Under the pieces are notes generated by a model that saw only the letters and a program-made list of their open reading frames with translations, ran no database searches and was not told the DNA's origin. From Buttiauxella gaviniae ATCC 51604 (lineage in GTDB: Bacteria; Pseudomonadota; Gammaproteobacteria; Enterobacterales; Enterobacteriaceae): a DNA stretch of 64,000 nt. Position numbers and translations under genes: made by a program. Every line of letters begins with the position of its first letter. Position 1 is the stretch's first letter. Where the stretch lies: the NCBI RefSeq assembly GCF_001654835.1, contig NZ_LXEP01000036.1, positions 62,001 to 126,000 on the forward strand, written 5' to 3'. Shown in pieces: positions 16,923 to 30,693 of this stretch.

Positions 16923-17510
16923 CTAGGGTTGCGCCTTAAAGGTATGCAGACGGTTAGTGGCTTTAGTTAAGCCTTCCTTTAGCCAAACTTCAGTACAACG
17001 TGCCGCTTCGTCTACCGCATCATCAATCAGCTTCTGTTCGCTGAGTGGCGGTTTACCTAATACAAAACCGACAACTTTGTTTTTATCACCCGGATGGCCA
17101 ATTCCGATACGTAAGCGGTGAAAGTTAGGGTTATTACCCAATTTGTTAATGATGTCTTTCAGACCATTGTGTCCGCCGTGACCACCACCGAGCTTAAATT
17201 TCGCAACGCCTGGAGGGAGATCTAGCTCGTCATGTGCGACCAGAATTTCATCGGGGGCAATGCGGAAAAAGGTCGCCATCGCGCCGACCGCTTTACCGCT
17301 AAGGTTCATAAACGTGGTTGGCACTAACAGGCGAACATCTTCTCCGGCAAGGTTTATGCGCGCCGTGTAGCCGAAGAATTTACTTTCTTCTTTAAGCGAC
17401 TGGTTATGGCGCTGAGCCAGCAAATCCACATACCAGGCTCCAGCGTTATGGCGGGTAGCCGCATATTCCGCACCTGGGTTTGCCAGGCCAACTATTAATT
17501 TAATACTCAC
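16923..17510 (-). CDS. pth: Peptidyl-tRNA hydrolase
   Basis: 195-residue enzyme that frees tRNA from peptidyl-tRNA dropped by stalled ribosomes; essential. Visible: the N-terminal [21 protein letters not shown] with the catalytic His, [23 protein letters not shown] and [13 protein letters not shown], with its conserved Asn and Asp residues. The start codon is GTG at 17508-17510 (VSIKLIVG). The gene precedes ychF by 134 bases on the same strand. Confidence 0.97.
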   Translation of the reverse strand: MSIKLIVGLANPGAEYAATRHNAGAWYVDLLAQRHNQSLKEESKFFGYTARINLAGEDVRLLVPTTFMNLSGKAVGAMATFFRIAPDEILVAHDELDLPPGVAKFKLGGGHGGHNGLKDIINKLGNNPNFHRLRIGIGHPGDKNKVVGFVLGKPPLSEQKLIDDAVDEAARCTEVWLKEGLTKATNRLHTFKAQP

Positions 17511-17785
17511 GTTTAATTTCCTGAAAACAGACCAGAGTCGCGTAGTTTACTGTGCTCAAGACGCGTTGACAAAGAGCCAATGTGTCATCTATTGAATTCT
17601 TGAATAGTTCAATGAATGAACCATTAGAATTTGATGCTATTCAGCGAGTTATTTGTAAACTTTTGTAGCTTTTTCATTCGTTATTGTGATCGCTGACGCA
17701 CATCATCCGAAGCGGTGTTGTCTATACTTTACACACAAGGAATGGGGATTTTCCCCACCGACCCAAGAACACCCGGAGGTGACAT

Positions 17786-18064
17786 ATGAAACGCAAAAAC
17801 GCTTCATTACTCGGCAACATTTTCATGGGGTTGGGGCTTGTCGTTATGGTGGGTGGCGTAGGTTATTCCATTTTAAACCAACTCCCTCAATTCAACTTCC
17901 CGCAATATTTCGCCCACGGTGCTGTTTTAAGCATATTTGTTGGTGCGGTTCTTTGGCTGGCAGGTGCTCGTGTAGGTGGGCATGAACAAGTTGGTGACCG
18001 TTATTGGTGGGTTCGCCACTTTGATAAACGTTGCCGCCGCGACGATAATCATCGCCACAGCTAA
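17786..18064 (+). CDS. ychH: YchH, stress-induced small inner-membrane protein
   Basis: 92-residue DUF2583 protein with two membrane helices (about 8-32 and 44-62) and a charged, His/Arg-rich tail after DRYWWVRHFDKRCRR. E. coli YchH is induced by hydrogen peroxide, cadmium and acid and affects biofilm formation; its mechanism is unknown. The start is supported by GGAGGTG before ATG 17786. It is divergent from pth and followed by a strong terminator. Confidence 0.92.
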   Translation: MKRKNASLLGNIFMGLGLVVMVGGVGYSILNQLPQFNFPQYFAHGAVLSIFVGAVLWLAGARVGGHEQVGDRYWWVRHFDKRCRRDDNHRHS

Positions 18065-18080
18065 AAAAGTCTGGAAGTGA

Positions 18081-18110
18081 AAACGGTTCTGGTCATGAAC
18101 CGTTTTTTTT
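18081..18110 (+). terminator. Terminator of ychH
   Basis: AAACGGTTC 18081-18089 pairs with GAACCGTTT 18097-18105 around a seven-base loop and is followed by more T. Confidence 0.9.
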
Positions 18111-18120
18111 GGCAAAAATC

Positions 18121-19827
18121 TTATTCAGCCAGAGCTGCATGGATATCCGGGAAGAAAGCAAGACGACCTGGAATCGGCTGAACACCAGCACGTGCCAGCG
18201 TTTTTAGAGGTTGGAACTCCAGATTCGTCACCCGCAATTCGCAGCCATCCGGCAATTTTTCTACAAAGCGTTGAAACGCATCAAGGCCGCCTGCATCAAG
18301 CACCGGCACGGCATCCCATTGCAAAATGATCAGCTGATTTTGCTCAACACGCTGGGCGAGGTCATTGAATAATCCCTCGGCTGCGGCAAAAAACAGCGGG
18401 CCTGTTATACGCAGCGCCAACACGCCTTCCGGTGTATGGACATTGACAGGGGCGAGCCGCGTCATACGCGCGACACGGCGCATGAACAGCAACGATGCCA
18501 GTACAATCCCAACACTGATAGCAATGACCATATCGAACAGCACCGTCAACGACATACAGATAAGCATTACCACGATGTCATCTTTTGGTGCCCTCCTAAG
18601 AAGGCTCAGTACCTTGTGCGCTTCACTCATATTCCACGCAACCATCAGCAGCAGAGCCGCCATGGCGGAAAGTGGTAGCCATGAAAGTAATGGGGCTAGC
18701 ACCAACAACGCCATAATTACCAGCAGCGCATGAATAATTGCGGCAACAGGTGATGTTGCACCAGCACGCACGTTTGCCGCCGAGCGCGCAATGGCCGCAG
18801 TAGCCGTAATTCCACCGAAAAATGGCGTAATGATATTACCCAGCCCCTGGCCAATTAGTTCACTGTTGGCGTTGTGTTTGGTGCCGGTCATGCCGTCTAA
18901 CACCACGGCACACAACAGCGATTCAATCGCGCCGAGCATCGCCATAGAAAATGCCGCAGGCAGCAGGGCACTAAGTGAATCCCAGCTCAGGGTAAAGTTC
19001 GAGTCAGGAATGTTCCATGGCAGCATCAATTGCGGCAGTAATTGCGGAATACCGTTACCTTGTGTGCCATCAGCCAGCACATAGTGAAAACGAGAGCCGA
19101 TAGTTGCTACATCGAAACCTGCAGCATGGACAATCGCCATTACCGCACAGCCAGCCAAAAGCGCTGGTAAATGACCCGGCAAACGGATACCCAGGCGTGG
19201 CCATAGAATCAGCACGGCGAGCGTTACCACACCAATTGCGGCATCACCAAGATTAATCGTTGGCATCGCCATCGCCAGAGCAGCCACTTTATTCAGGTAG
19301 TGTTCCGGCACGTGTTCCAGCGTCAGACCAAAGAAATCTTTTACCTGCATGGTGGCGATGGTAATCCCAATCCCGGAGGTAAAACCGAGTGTCACAGAAA
19401 GTGGGATGTATTCAATCAGACGGCCAAATCGCGCCAGACCAAATAAGATTAGAAATACGCCAGACATCAGTGTCGCAATCAGCAAACCGGCAAGGCCAAA
19501 CTGTTGAGCAACCGGGTAGAGGATCACGACGAACGCAGCGGTCGGCCCGGAGACGCTAAAGCGTGAGCCGCCGCTTAATGCGATAACAATCCCGGCGATA
19601 GCCGAGGTATATAGACCATACTGTGGGGCGACACCGCTGCCGATAGCCAGAGCCATCGCGAGCGGGATGGCAATAATCCCAACGGTAATACCGGCAATAA
19701 TATCGCGACTAAAACGGGAAACTGTGTATTTCTCGCGCCAACAAGCGTCTACCAGAGCGCGGAAAGGTAATACAGAAGAAGATACGTTTTTCACTTTGAT
19801 TCCATCCGTGAGCGCATCATCTGTCAT
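18121..19827 (-). CDS. dauA: DauA, C4-dicarboxylate transporter (SLC26/SulP)
   Basis: 568 residues, near the 559 of E. coli DauA (YchM), with a slightly longer N-terminus. A SulP membrane domain of about 14 segments (ca. 30-430) carries [20 protein letters not shown] and [20 protein letters not shown]-terminal STAS domain (ca. 450-560) carries [19 protein letters not shown]. DauA takes up succinate and other dicarboxylates aerobically at acidic pH and influences DctA. It lies between ychH and prs, as in E. coli. Confidence 0.95.
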   Translation of the reverse strand: MTDDALTDGIKVKNVSSSVLPFRALVDACWREKYTVSRFSRDIIAGITVGIIAIPLAMALAIGSGVAPQYGLYTSAIAGIVIALSGGSRFSVSGPTAAFVVILYPVAQQFGLAGLLIATLMSGVFLILFGLARFGRLIEYIPLSVTLGFTSGIGITIATMQVKDFFGLTLEHVPEHYLNKVAALAMAMPTINLGDAAIGVVTLAVLILWPRLGIRLPGHLPALLAGCAVMAIVHAAGFDVATIGSRFHYVLADGTQGNGIPQLLPQLMLPWNIPDSNFTLSWDSLSALLPAAFSMAMLGAIESLLCAVVLDGMTGTKHNANSELIGQGLGNIITPFFGGITATAAIARSAANVRAGATSPVAAIIHALLVIMALLVLAPLLSWLPLSAMAALLLMVAWNMSEAHKVLSLLRRAPKDDIVVMLICMSLTVLFDMVIAISVGIVLASLLFMRRVARMTRLAPVNVHTPEGVLALRITGPLFFAAAEGLFNDLAQRVEQNQLIILQWDAVPVLDAGGLDAFQRFVEKLPDGCELRVTNLEFQPLKTLARAGVQPIPGRLAFFPDIHAALAE

Positions 19828-19929
19828 TAAGGCAGGTGAAGGAGGCTAAACTTAATTACATACTACTTAGCGCCGTAGCGACCTTGCTACAGCTCCAGTT
19901 ACCTTGTGGCTTTACATGCTATAAAAAGA

Positions 19930-19956
19930 AAAAACCCGCCGCAGCGGGTTTTTTTA
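19930..19956. terminator. Bidirectional terminator downstream of prs
   Basis: ACCCGC 19934-19939 pairs with GCGGGT 19944-19949 around CGCA, flanked by A-runs on the left and seven T on the right. It terminates prs on the minus strand. Confidence 0.85.
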
Positions 19957-19967
19957 TGCGAGTTCTA

Positions 19968-20963
<996 letters not shown>

Positions 20964-21037
20964 TTATGCGGGCGGGGTAGCGCCATCCAGGCGGTGTATA
21001 AAGAGCTTGATGCAACGTCTGAAACAAGGTGACGTTG

Positions 21038-21907
21038 TCACCAATACTCAGCTTTCCCGGATATGGCCTGATGCAGCGGGGAGACATTAACGCCTCGCGC
21101 AACAAACCCATGCAGCCATTCCGGGGCTTGCTTAAGCACCTGGCGGGCAGCGTCCTCGGTGTCAAATTCAGAAAACACACAAGCGCCGGTGCCGGTCAGG
21201 CGCGACGGCGCGTATTCTAACAGCCAGGAAAGCAGCTCATCAACCTTACGAAAACGTTTTCTTGCGATAACCTCACAATCATTACCAAATTCACAGTTTA
21301 ATAACGTGTCAATTGATCTGATCGGGGTGTTTCGTGGTAGCTCTGGATCTTTAAAAATGACCGGAGTGGGAATACTGACTCCGGGATGTGCAACAAGGTA
21401 CCATTTTTCCGCTGGTGAAACCGGCGTGAGCTTCTCACCAACACCTTCTGCGAAAGCGGCAAACCCACGGACAAATACCGGCACATCAGCACCAAGAGTC
21501 ACTCCCAGTGCAGCAAGCTGATCTTCAGTCAGGCCGGTGTTCCAGATATGGTTAAGCGCCACCAGAACTGTTGCTGCGTTTGACGAACCGCCACCCAATC
21601 CACCACCCATTGGCAGCTGTTTTTCAACGCTGATATCGGCTCCAGCACCTTGCGGTAATGTGCCCATTAACAATGCTGTGTCTTGCAATAATCGGGCGGC
21701 GCGGACAATCAAATTTTCTTCATCTGGCACGCCTTCAATCGGTGTCGCAAGACGAATTTGACCATCGTTTCTCGGCTCAATGATGATTGTGTCGCCATAA
21801 TCGAGGAACTGAAATAAAGTTTGTAAATTATGATAGCCGTCCTCACGACGACCCGTGATATACAAAAAAAGATTCAGTTTTGCTGGTGATGGCCAACGCT
21901 TTCTCAT
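21038..21907 (-). CDS. ispE: 4-diphosphocytidyl-2-C-methyl-D-erythritol kinase
   Basis: 289-residue GHMP kinase of the MEP isoprenoid pathway, phosphorylating the 2-hydroxyl of CDP-ME. The ATP loop [19 protein letters not shown] and the N-terminal [21 protein letters not shown] are intact, as is [10 protein letters not shown] in the C-terminal part. It is about six residues longer at the C-terminus than the E. coli enzyme. The start overlaps the lolB stop by one base, so the two are translationally coupled. Confidence 0.96.
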   Translation of the reverse strand: MRKRWPSPAKLNLFLYITGRREDGYHNLQTLFQFLDYGDTIIIEPRNDGQIRLATPIEGVPDEENLIVRAARLLQDTALLMGTLPQGAGADISVEKQLPMGGGLGGGSSNAATVLVALNHIWNTGLTEDQLAALGVTLGADVPVFVRGFAAFAEGVGEKLTPVSPAEKWYLVAHPGVSIPTPVIFKDPELPRNTPIRSIDTLLNCEFGNDCEVIARKRFRKVDELLSWLLEYAPSRLTGTGACVFSEFDTEDAARQVLKQAPEWLHGFVARGVNVSPLHQAISGKAEYW

Positions 21908-22530
21908 TATTTAACCGTCCAGCTGTCCATTTTGAGTTTGATGCGTTGATCCCCTTTGCGCAGTTCCATATTAGATGGCAGGGCAGGTTGCACCTTGTCG
22001 TCATAATCACTGTAAACCACTTTCCAGGTTTTACCGTCTTGGGTGTAGTTGATTTCACTCAGGCGATATTGCGAGTCGATTTTATAGTCGGTCGCCTCGC
22101 CTGGCAGGCCGAGAATCCATTGGCGCAGGCTGTTGAGCGGAATTGGCATCCCGGTCAATTTGCCAATCATCTCTTCGGCGTTATCAGCAACGTATTTTTT
22201 ACCATTGCGATCGGTTAGTTGTACAACGCCCGGTTGCGCATTCAGTTCAAGCTCAGTGCTGCCTAATGGGTTAGTCAGCAGCAAGCGATAGCGTTCTGGC
22301 GTAGTCTGTTGCCAGTTGAAACGTGCATATACTTTTTGGCTATCGGAAAGATAAGCAAAAGCACCTCGCGTCTGGTATTGGGTGATTTTTTGTACTTGTT
22401 GCTTGTGTTGTAACCATTGCGGAGAGTCAGGACTTTTTGCCGGACCGCTTGGTTGATGAATAGAACAAGCAGCCAAAACAAGGCTTGCCAGTGGCGCAAG
22501 GCGCAGCAGACGGGCTTTCGTCATAAACAT
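21907..22530 (-). CDS. lolB: LolB, outer-membrane lipoprotein receptor
   Basis: 207-residue lipoprotein that takes lipoproteins from LolA and inserts them in the outer membrane; essential. The lipobox is SLVLAACS, with Cys22 as the lipidated residue. The mature domain has [12 protein letters not shown], the protruding loop [17 protein letters not shown] and [17 protein letters not shown]. It is the first gene of lolB-ispE and divergent from hemA. A second in-frame ATG lies two codons in; either is possible. Confidence 0.95.
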   Translation of the reverse strand: MFMTKARLLRLAPLASLVLAACSIHQPSGPAKSPDSPQWLQHKQQVQKITQYQTRGAFAYLSDSQKVYARFNWQQTTPERYRLLLTNPLGSTELELNAQPGVVQLTDRNGKKYVADNAEEMIGKLTGMPIPLNSLRQWILGLPGEATDYKIDSQYRLSEINYTQDGKTWKVVYSDYDDKVQPALPSNMELRKGDQRIKLKMDSWTVK

Positions 22531-22735
22531 AGTGGCAGCGGATCCTTCTCATTAATTTTAGTTGTTAACTGTTTATGCTAGCGGCGCATAGCGAGGTCGT
22601 CTACGTTCAAGTTGTCTTAAATCATAAATTGCGACGATACTCCCCATGGGGTGGCTCCCTTTTATTGACTGCGCGCATCCTGTATGATGCGCCGAGTTAA
22701 TCCTTATCAACGTCGGTGTTACTCACAGTCGCTCA

Positions 22736-23992
22736 ATGACCCTTTTAGCTCTTGGTATCAACCACAAAACAGCTCCTGTATCGTTGCGAGAACGTGTTAC
22801 GTTTTCGCCGGACACGCTCGACCAGGCATTGAACAGCCTACTCGAACAACCGATGGTACAGGGTGGGGTGGTGCTGTCGACGTGTAACCGTACCGAGCTA
22901 TATCTAAGTGTTGAAGAACAGGAAAACCTCCACGAACAACTGGTGCGTTGGCTTTGTAACTACCACAACCTTGAAGAAGAGGAAGTGCGTAAAAGCCTTT
23001 ACTGGCATCACGATAATGAAGCGGTAACGCATTTAATGCGCGTTGCCAGCGGTCTTGACTCCCTGGTGCTCGGCGAGCCACAAATCTTAGGGCAGGTCAA
23101 AAAAGCCTTTGCCGACTCCCAAAAAGGACATTCGCTTTCCAACGAACTGGAGCGCATGTTCCAGAAATCCTTCTCGGTTGCCAAGCGCGTACGAACCGAA
23201 ACAGAGATCGGCGCGAGTGCTGTATCCGTAGCCTTCGCGGCCTGTACCCTGGCACGTCAAATCTTTGAATCCTTATCGACTGTGACGGTGCTGCTGGTCG
23301 GTGCCGGTGAAACTATCGAACTGGCGGCGCGCCACTTGCGCGAACACAATGTCCAGAAAATGATCATCGCCAACCGCACGCGGGAACGTGCTCAAGTACT
23401 GGCAGATGAAGTTGGCGCAGAGGTTATTAGCCTGAGTGACATCGATTCACGGTTACAGGAAGCCGATATTATTATCAGTTCCACCGCCAGCCCGTTGCCT
23501 ATTATTGGCAAAGGTATGGTAGAACGCGCCCTGAAAGCTCGCCGCAACCAGCCGCTTTTGTTAGTGGATATTGCCGTTCCTCGCGATGTAGAACCCGAAG
23601 TCGGCAAACTGCCGAATGCCTATCTCTACAGCGTTGATGACCTGCAAGCGATTATTCAAAGCAATCTTGCGCAGCGCAAAGCTGCTGCAGTTGAAGCCGA
23701 AACTATCGTTGAGCAGGAATGCAGTGAATTTATGGCCTGGCTGCGCGCTCAAAGCGCCACAGAGACCATCCGCGAATATCGCAGTCAGGCTGAACAGGTT
23801 CGTGATGACCTGGCTGCCAGGGCTATCGCCGCTCTTCAACAGGGTGCCGATGCCGAAACCGTTCTCCAGGATCTGGCGTGGAAATTAACCAATCGCCTGA
23901 TCCATGCACCAACTAAATCGCTCACGCAGGCTGCCCGTGACGGGGATGAAGAACGCCTGCAGATTCTGCGCAACAGCCTCGGGCTGGATTAG
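22736..23992 (+). CDS. hemA: Glutamyl-tRNA reductase
   Basis: 418 residues. It reduces Glu-tRNA to glutamate-1-semialdehyde, the first committed step of haem synthesis. The catalytic Cys lies in [12 protein letters not shown], the substrate domain carries [19 protein letters not shown], and the NADPH domain carries [16 protein letters not shown]; a dimerisation helix ends the protein. In enteric bacteria HemA is degraded when haem is abundant, through its N-terminus. First gene of hemA-prfA-prmC-sirB2-sirB1-kdsA. Confidence 0.97.
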   Translation: MTLLALGINHKTAPVSLRERVTFSPDTLDQALNSLLEQPMVQGGVVLSTCNRTELYLSVEEQENLHEQLVRWLCNYHNLEEEEVRKSLYWHHDNEAVTHLMRVASGLDSLVLGEPQILGQVKKAFADSQKGHSLSNELERMFQKSFSVAKRVRTETEIGASAVSVAFAACTLARQIFESLSTVTVLLVGAGETIELAARHLREHNVQKMIIANRTRERAQVLADEVGAEVISLSDIDSRLQEADIIISSTASPLPIIGKGMVERALKARRNQPLLLVDIAVPRDVEPEVGKLPNAYLYSVDDLQAIIQSNLAQRKAAAVEAETIVEQECSEFMAWLRAQSATETIREYRSQAEQVRDDLAARAIAALQQGADAETVLQDLAWKLTNRLIHAPTKSLTQAARDGDEERLQILRNSLGLD

Positions 23993-24027
23993 CAAATAAA
24001 CTCTTATTACAAGGTGAAACACCGCCC

Positions 24028-25110
24028 ATGAAGTCTTCTATCGTTGCCAAACTAGAAGCCCTGCAAGAGCGCCATGAAGAAGTTCAGGCGCTTCTTGGAG
24101 ATGCATCCACCATTGCCGACCAGGACCGTTTTCGCGCATTGTCCCGCGAATACGCCCAGTTAAGCGACGTTTCCCGTTGCTTCCTGCAATGGCGCCAGGT
24201 GCAGGAAGATATTGAAACCGCACAAAGCATGCTCGACGACCCAGAAATGCGCGAAATGGCGCAAGAAGAGTTAAACCAGGCCAAAAGCGACAGCGAAGAA
24301 TTAGAACAACAACTGCAAGTGTTGTTGCTGCCAAAAGACCCGGATGACGAGCGTAACGCGTTTGTTGAAGTTCGCGCAGGTACTGGTGGTGATGAAGCGG
24401 CAATTTTTGCTGGTGACTTGTTCCGTATGTACAGCCGTTACGCGGAGTCGCGTCGCTGGAAAGTCGAAATTCTTAGTGCCAACGAAGGTGAGCACGGCGG
24501 CTTCAAAGAAGTGATCGCCAAAATCAGCGGTGATGGTGTGTATGGTCGTTTGAAATTTGAGTCCGGTGGCCATCGCGTGCAACGTGTTCCTGCGACTGAA
24601 TCCCAAGGGCGTATTCATACTTCAGCGTGTACCGTTGCGGTAATGCCAGAGATTCCTGAAGCGGAATTACCAGATATCAATCCTGGTGATTTACGTATCG
24701 ACACCTTCCGCTCTTCGGGGGCGGGCGGCCAGCACGTTAACACCACCGACTCTGCAATCCGTATCACACACTTGCCAACTGGCATCGTGGTCGAATGTCA
24801 GGACGAACGTTCACAGCATAAAAACAAAGCCAAAGCGTTGTCTGTATTGGGCTCACGTATTCGTGCTGCCGAAATGGCTAAACGTCAACAGGAAGAAGCG
24901 TCAACGCGCCGTAACCTGCTTGGCAGTGGCGATCGTTCAGACCGTAACCGCACTTATAACTTCCCGCAGGGCCGCGTAACAGACCACCGCATCAACGTGA
25001 CGTTATATCGTCTGGATGAAGTGATGGAAGGCAAGCTCGACGGACTTATTGAGCCAATCGTACAGGAGTTCCAGGCAGACCAACTAGCGGCGCTGTCTGA
25101 GCAGGACTAA
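24028..25110 (+). CDS. prfA: Peptide chain release factor 1
   Basis: 360-residue RF1 that terminates translation at UAA and UAG. The GGQ motif is in [15 protein letters not shown], and its Gln is methylated by PrmC, encoded next. The stop-codon recognition region contains [15 protein letters not shown]. It starts 35 bases after hemA; its stop overlaps the prmC start by one base (TAATG). Confidence 0.97.
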   Translation: MKSSIVAKLEALQERHEEVQALLGDASTIADQDRFRALSREYAQLSDVSRCFLQWRQVQEDIETAQSMLDDPEMREMAQEELNQAKSDSEELEQQLQVLLLPKDPDDERNAFVEVRAGTGGDEAAIFAGDLFRMYSRYAESRRWKVEILSANEGEHGGFKEVIAKISGDGVYGRLKFESGGHRVQRVPATESQGRIHTSACTVAVMPEIPEAELPDINPGDLRIDTFRSSGAGGQHVNTTDSAIRITHLPTGIVVECQDERSQHKNKAKALSVLGSRIRAAEMAKRQQEEASTRRNLLGSGDRSDRNRTYNFPQGRVTDHRINVTLYRLDEVMEGKLDGLIEPIVQEFQADQLAALSEQD

Positions 25111-25940
25111 TGGATTTTCAACACTGGTTAAAACAGGCAATTGCCCAGCTTGAGGATAGTGAAAGCCCGCGTCGTGACGCGGAAATCCTGCTGGGTTTTG
25201 TCTGCGGGAAAGCGCGAACCTTCATTCTGGCATTCGGTGAGACCGAATTGACCGTGCAACAACAGCAACAGCTGGATGTTTTGCTGGCGCGCCGTGTGAA
25301 AGGGGAGCCCATCGCGCATCTGGTGGGCGAGCGTGAGTTTTGGTCGCTGCCGCTGCGTGTCTCTCCCGTGACGCTTATCCCGCGCCCGGATACGGAATGC
25401 CTTGTCGAACAAGCCCTCGCCAGAATGCCTGCAGCTGCATGTTCCGTGCTGGATTTAGGCACGGGTACAGGCGCAATTGCTCTGGCGATTGCCAGTGAGC
25501 GCCCGGATTGTCATGTGACAGCACTTGATCTGGTTCCTGAGGCGGTAGAACTTGCGGGTGATAATGCGAGCCGCCTCGGAATAACCAATGTTAAGGTCTT
25601 GCAAAGCAATTGGTTTAGTGCTCTCAATACCCAACGTTTCTCCGTGATAGTCAGCAACCCGCCTTACATCGACGAGGAAGACCCGCATCTTTCACTGGGT
25701 GATGTTCGTTTTGAACCGCGTAGCGCTCTGGTGGCAGATAATCACGGTTTGGCTGATCTGCGCATTCTTGTCGAATCAGCTCGCAATTTCCTTGAGTCTG
25801 GTGGTTGGTTATTACTCGAACACGGCTGGCTTCAGGCTGCGCAAGTCCGCGAATTGTTTACACAAGCAGGATATACCGAGATACAAAGCTGTCAGGATTA
25901 CGGTGGTAATGACCGACTGACAGTAGGACGCTATTTCTAA
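25110..25940 (+). CDS. prmC: Release factor glutamine methyltransferase
   Basis: 276 residues. It methylates the Gln of the GGQ motif in RF1 and RF2 with SAM. An N-terminal helical domain is followed by a Rossmann methyltransferase with VLDLGTGTGAIALAIA (SAM site) and the catalytic VSNPPYIDEED. It overlaps prfA by one base, so it is cotranslated with its substrate. Confidence 0.96.
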   Translation: MDFQHWLKQAIAQLEDSESPRRDAEILLGFVCGKARTFILAFGETELTVQQQQQLDVLLARRVKGEPIAHLVGEREFWSLPLRVSPVTLIPRPDTECLVEQALARMPAAACSVLDLGTGTGAIALAIASERPDCHVTALDLVPEAVELAGDNASRLGITNVKVLQSNWFSALNTQRFSVIVSNPPYIDEEDPHLSLGDVRFEPRSALVADNHGLADLRILVESARNFLESGGWLLLEHGWLQAAQVRELFTQAGYTEIQSCQDYGGNDRLTVGRYF

Positions 25941-25957
25941 ATAAGGAACTGAGCAAA

Positions 25958-26347
25958 ATGGCTACTTACTTCGCGCTCAAGCATTTGCATATTCTGACGG
26001 TCTTCATTTCCGTGAGTCTGTTCGTTTTGCGCTACTGGTGGCAATACCGTGAATCAACCATGTCAAACAAGCGCTGGGTGCGCATTGTGCCGCATGTGAA
26101 TGACACCGTATTGCTGGTCAGCGGCATCGCTCTTGTGATGATTACGCATTTCTATCCCTTCACGCCACAAGGTGCATGGCTGACTGAGAAGCTATTTGGC
26201 GTTATTATCTATATCGTTTTAGGGTTTATCGTGTTGGGCAAACGCCCACGCAGCCAACAGATACGGTGGTTTGCCTTTCTGTTGGCCCTGGTGGTGCTTT
26301 ACATCATCATTAAACTCGCCACCACAAAAATACCATTACTGGGGTAA
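25958..26347 (+). CDS. sirB2: SirB2, inner-membrane protein of unknown function
   Basis: 129-residue SirB family protein with four membrane helices (about 5-25, 40-62, 72-92 and 98-122). The start, ATG 25958, is preceded by AAGGA. It is conserved between prmC and sirB1 in enteric bacteria. Its name comes from an early Salmonella invasion-gene screen; no biochemical role is known. Confidence 0.9.
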   Translation: MATYFALKHLHILTVFISVSLFVLRYWWQYRESTMSNKRWVRIVPHVNDTVLLVSGIALVMITHFYPFTPQGAWLTEKLFGVIIYIVLGFIVLGKRPRSQQIRWFAFLLALVVLYIIIKLATTKIPLLG

Positions 26348-26350
26348 GTC

Positions 26351-28055
<1,705 letters not shown>

Positions 28056-28100
28056 GAATGAATGAATCGCGGTTGGCGTTGCTGTTAGCCACCAAAACAA

Positions 28101-28132
28101 AAAGCCCTTATCTCACGATAAGGGCTTTTTTT
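28101..28132 (+). terminator. Terminator of kdsA
   Basis: AAAGCCCTTAT 28101-28111 pairs with ATAAGGGCTTT 28118-28128, followed by T. Being A-rich on the left, it can also act for chaA on the minus strand. Confidence 0.9.
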
Positions 28133-28146
28133 ATGATGCTGACCCG

Positions 28147-29250
28147 TCAGGCAAATATCGTCATCAGATAAGCGGCAAACAGCGCAAGGTGCGCGGTGCC
28201 GTTGAGGACATTTGTGCGCCCTGTCGAGAATGAAATCTGGCACAACACAAGCGAAGTCAACATCACAACCAACTCCGGCATTCCTAAACCAAAGGTCAGA
28301 TCGTTGCCCGTCAGCATAGCAATTATCGTCACAGTCGGAACTGTTAGTGAGATAGTTGCCAGTACAGAGCCGAAGAACAGGTTCATTGCGCGCTGAACCT
28401 GATTATTTAGCACTGCTTTCAGCGCCCCTAAACCTTCCGGGGAGAGAATTAACAACGCTATCAGGAAACCGGTAAATTGCGCTGGCGCATTGAGCGTCGA
28501 GAGCAATGACTCTAGTGGCACTGCGTTCATCTTGGTGACGGCAATTACGGCAATCAGATGCACGATCAGCCAAATGGCATGCCAGGTGCTGCTGTGTGCC
28601 GATGGTTTACCATGATGCGGGTCGTCATCGTCAGCCTCGTCTTCATGCTCGTAAACAAACAGGCTTTGGTGTGTTTTAGTCTGAATCAGTAAGAACACGC
28701 CATACATTGCAGCGGAAATGGCCGCAGCCATTAATGCCTGCCCGGTACTGAAGTTACCTTCTGGCAGTGCAGTTGGAAGAACCAGCACGATGACTGCTAG
28801 TGGGAACAAAGCAATTAAGTACTGTTTGATGCCAAACAGATTCATATATTGCGTCGCGAATTTGTTTCCACCCAGCAGAAGAGAGAAACCGACCAGCCCC
28901 CCCGTCACAATCATAATGATCGAGTACAACGTGTCACGCATCAGTGTTGGCGCTGCGTCGCCTGTCGCCATTAATGCGGAAATTAAGCTGACTTCAAGAA
29001 TAACAACGGACAGACTAAGAATTAGAGAACCGTAAGGTTCACCCAAACGGTGGGCGAGTACGTCTGCGTGACGAACGACGCTAAATGCGCTACTTAAAAT
29101 GCCCACCAGGGCCAGAATATTGATCCCAATAACCGCTGGAAAAGACTGGCTCCCTCCCCACATCACCAGTACGACCAGCGCTAATACCGGGAAAATGAGC
29201 GAACTCTCCTTATGACGGGTTTTCACCGCCTCATGTTGTGTTTTGGTCAA
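28147..29250 (-). CDS. chaA: ChaA, calcium/sodium(potassium)-proton antiporter
   Basis: 367 residues, 11 membrane segments, CaCA exchanger family. The two internal repeats carry SVVILEVSLISALMATGDAAPTL and LILSPEGLGALKAVLNNQ, with the conserved Glu residues. A cytoplasmic acidic/His loop lies between (EHEDEADDDDPHHGK). It exports calcium, sodium and potassium at alkaline pH. Divergent from chaB. Confidence 0.95.
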   Translation of the reverse strand: MTKTQHEAVKTRHKESSLIFPVLALVVLVMWGGSQSFPAVIGINILALVGILSSAFSVVRHADVLAHRLGEPYGSLILSLSVVILEVSLISALMATGDAAPTLMRDTLYSIIMIVTGGLVGFSLLLGGNKFATQYMNLFGIKQYLIALFPLAVIVLVLPTALPEGNFSTGQALMAAAISAAMYGVFLLIQTKTHQSLFVYEHEDEADDDDPHHGKPSAHSSTWHAIWLIVHLIAVIAVTKMNAVPLESLLSTLNAPAQFTGFLIALLILSPEGLGALKAVLNNQVQRAMNLFFGSVLATISLTVPTVTIIAMLTGNDLTFGLGMPELVVMLTSLVLCQISFSTGRTNVLNGTAHLALFAAYLMTIFA

Positions 29251-29530
29251 AATACATCTCCATCTGTGCAGGCATTAAGCTATTTATTGATTATAGTCGG
29301 ACATTATGTCCCCGTTAAAATAGCAAAGAACGGGCGTTTTCTGAGAAAATTTACTCAGTTTTACCGCTTTGACAGCAATAGTATTTCTGATGAATGAAAA
29401 TAGATGTTTTCTGATATTAATCAATACAAAACATAATGATGTATTTTCAATAAACACAATTATTGATTTTAGCTGGCAGGATCGGACCTCGTGTTTCAAA
29501 CTTTAGGTTTAACTGATTCAGGATAACGTG

Positions 29531-29761
29531 ATGCCTTATAAAAGCCGAAATGACCTCCCGGAAAGCGTACAAAATGTCCTTCCCGCTCATGCCCAGGATA
29601 TCTACAAAGAGGCGTTTAACAGCGCGTGGGATGAGTACAAAGATAAAGAAGACCGGCGGGATGATGCCACCCGTGAAGAAACCGCCCATAAAGTTGCGTG
29701 GGCTGCCGTGAAACACAGTTACCAAAAGGGTGATGATGATAAATGGCATAAGAAAACTTAA
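29531..29761 (+). CDS. chaB: ChaB, putative cation transport regulator
   Basis: 76-residue acidic/basic protein; almost identical to E. coli ChaB (LPESVQNVLPAHAQDIYKEAFNSAW, then DREETAHKVAWAAVK-type helix). The frame is open from a GTG at 29528, but ATG 29531 matches the family start. Its proposed role in regulating ChaA is weakly supported. Confidence 0.93.
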   Translation: MPYKSRNDLPESVQNVLPAHAQDIYKEAFNSAWDEYKDKEDRRDDATREETAHKVAWAAVKHSYQKGDDDKWHKKT

Positions 29762-29983
29762 ACCTTGCACAATGTATTGATATTCATCTTCAATCTTCCC
29801 CTCACACTCCAGTATGGCAAGTTAATATGACATTTTTATTGTTTTGTGATCGTCATCAAACTTGCCAGCGTGTCGCTAATTGCTTATGTTCACTGATATG
29901 CTGCTCTAATAGTAAGCAGTAACTAAAAAGCCCGGAAGGCGCATCTGACGTAGTCACACGGAAGTATACAGTGGCGGAGGTGT

Positions 29984-30682
29984 ATGGTGTTAACGCGTGA
30001 TTTCTTAATTAAAGCAGATTGTAAGACAGCTTTTGGCTCCATTGAGGAATCGCTGTTGTGGACCCCTGAGCAGCGATCGGCATCACTCGCCGCAACGCTC
30101 GCTTGCCGTCCCGATAGCAGTCCTGTGTGGATTTTTGGCTATGGTTCCCTGATGTGGAACCCTGCATTTGAATATGAAGAGTCAGCGGCAGGTACACTTG
30201 TTGGCTGGCATCGGGCCTTTTGTCTGCGTTTGACGGCAGGGCGCGGAACTGCATGCCAGCCTGGTCGCATGCTCGCCCTGAAAGAAGGTGGGCGCACTAC
30301 AGGGCTTGCTTACCGTTTGCCAGAGGCCATTCTTGAAGACGAACTGACGCTGGTGTGGAAGCGTGAAATGATCACCGGCTGTTATTTGCCTACCTGGTGC
30401 AAACTCGAGCTGGATGATAGTCGCGTGGTGAATGCGCTGGTGTTTATTATGGACCCGCGTCATCCACTCTATGAAGCTGACACGCGTGCTGACATTATCG
30501 CGCCGTTGATTGCCGCCGCCAGTGGTCCATTGGGTACCAACGCACAGTATCTGTTCTCACTTGAACAAGAACTGATAAAGCGGGGCATGCACGATGATTG
30601 TCTTGATGAACTGGTGAATAAAGTCAGAGACTGGTTGCAACCGAAAGGTGAGGATGGGGAGTTGCAGCCCGGCTTTGCCTGA
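29984..30682 (+). CDS. chaC: ChaC, glutathione-specific gamma-glutamylcyclotransferase
   Basis: 232 residues. ChaC enzymes split glutathione into 5-oxoproline and Cys-Gly. The substrate-binding loop VWIFGYGSLMWNP and the catalytic Glu in the WKREMITGCYLPTW region are present. GGAGGT precedes ATG 29984. It lies 220 bases after chaB, so it may have its own promoter; it ends at a nested terminator. Confidence 0.94.
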   Translation: MVLTRDFLIKADCKTAFGSIEESLLWTPEQRSASLAATLACRPDSSPVWIFGYGSLMWNPAFEYEESAAGTLVGWHRAFCLRLTAGRGTACQPGRMLALKEGGRTTGLAYRLPEAILEDELTLVWKREMITGCYLPTWCKLELDDSRVVNALVFIMDPRHPLYEADTRADIIAPLIAAASGPLGTNAQYLFSLEQELIKRGMHDDCLDELVNKVRDWLQPKGEDGELQPGFA

Positions 30683-30693
30683 CCATTTCTGAG

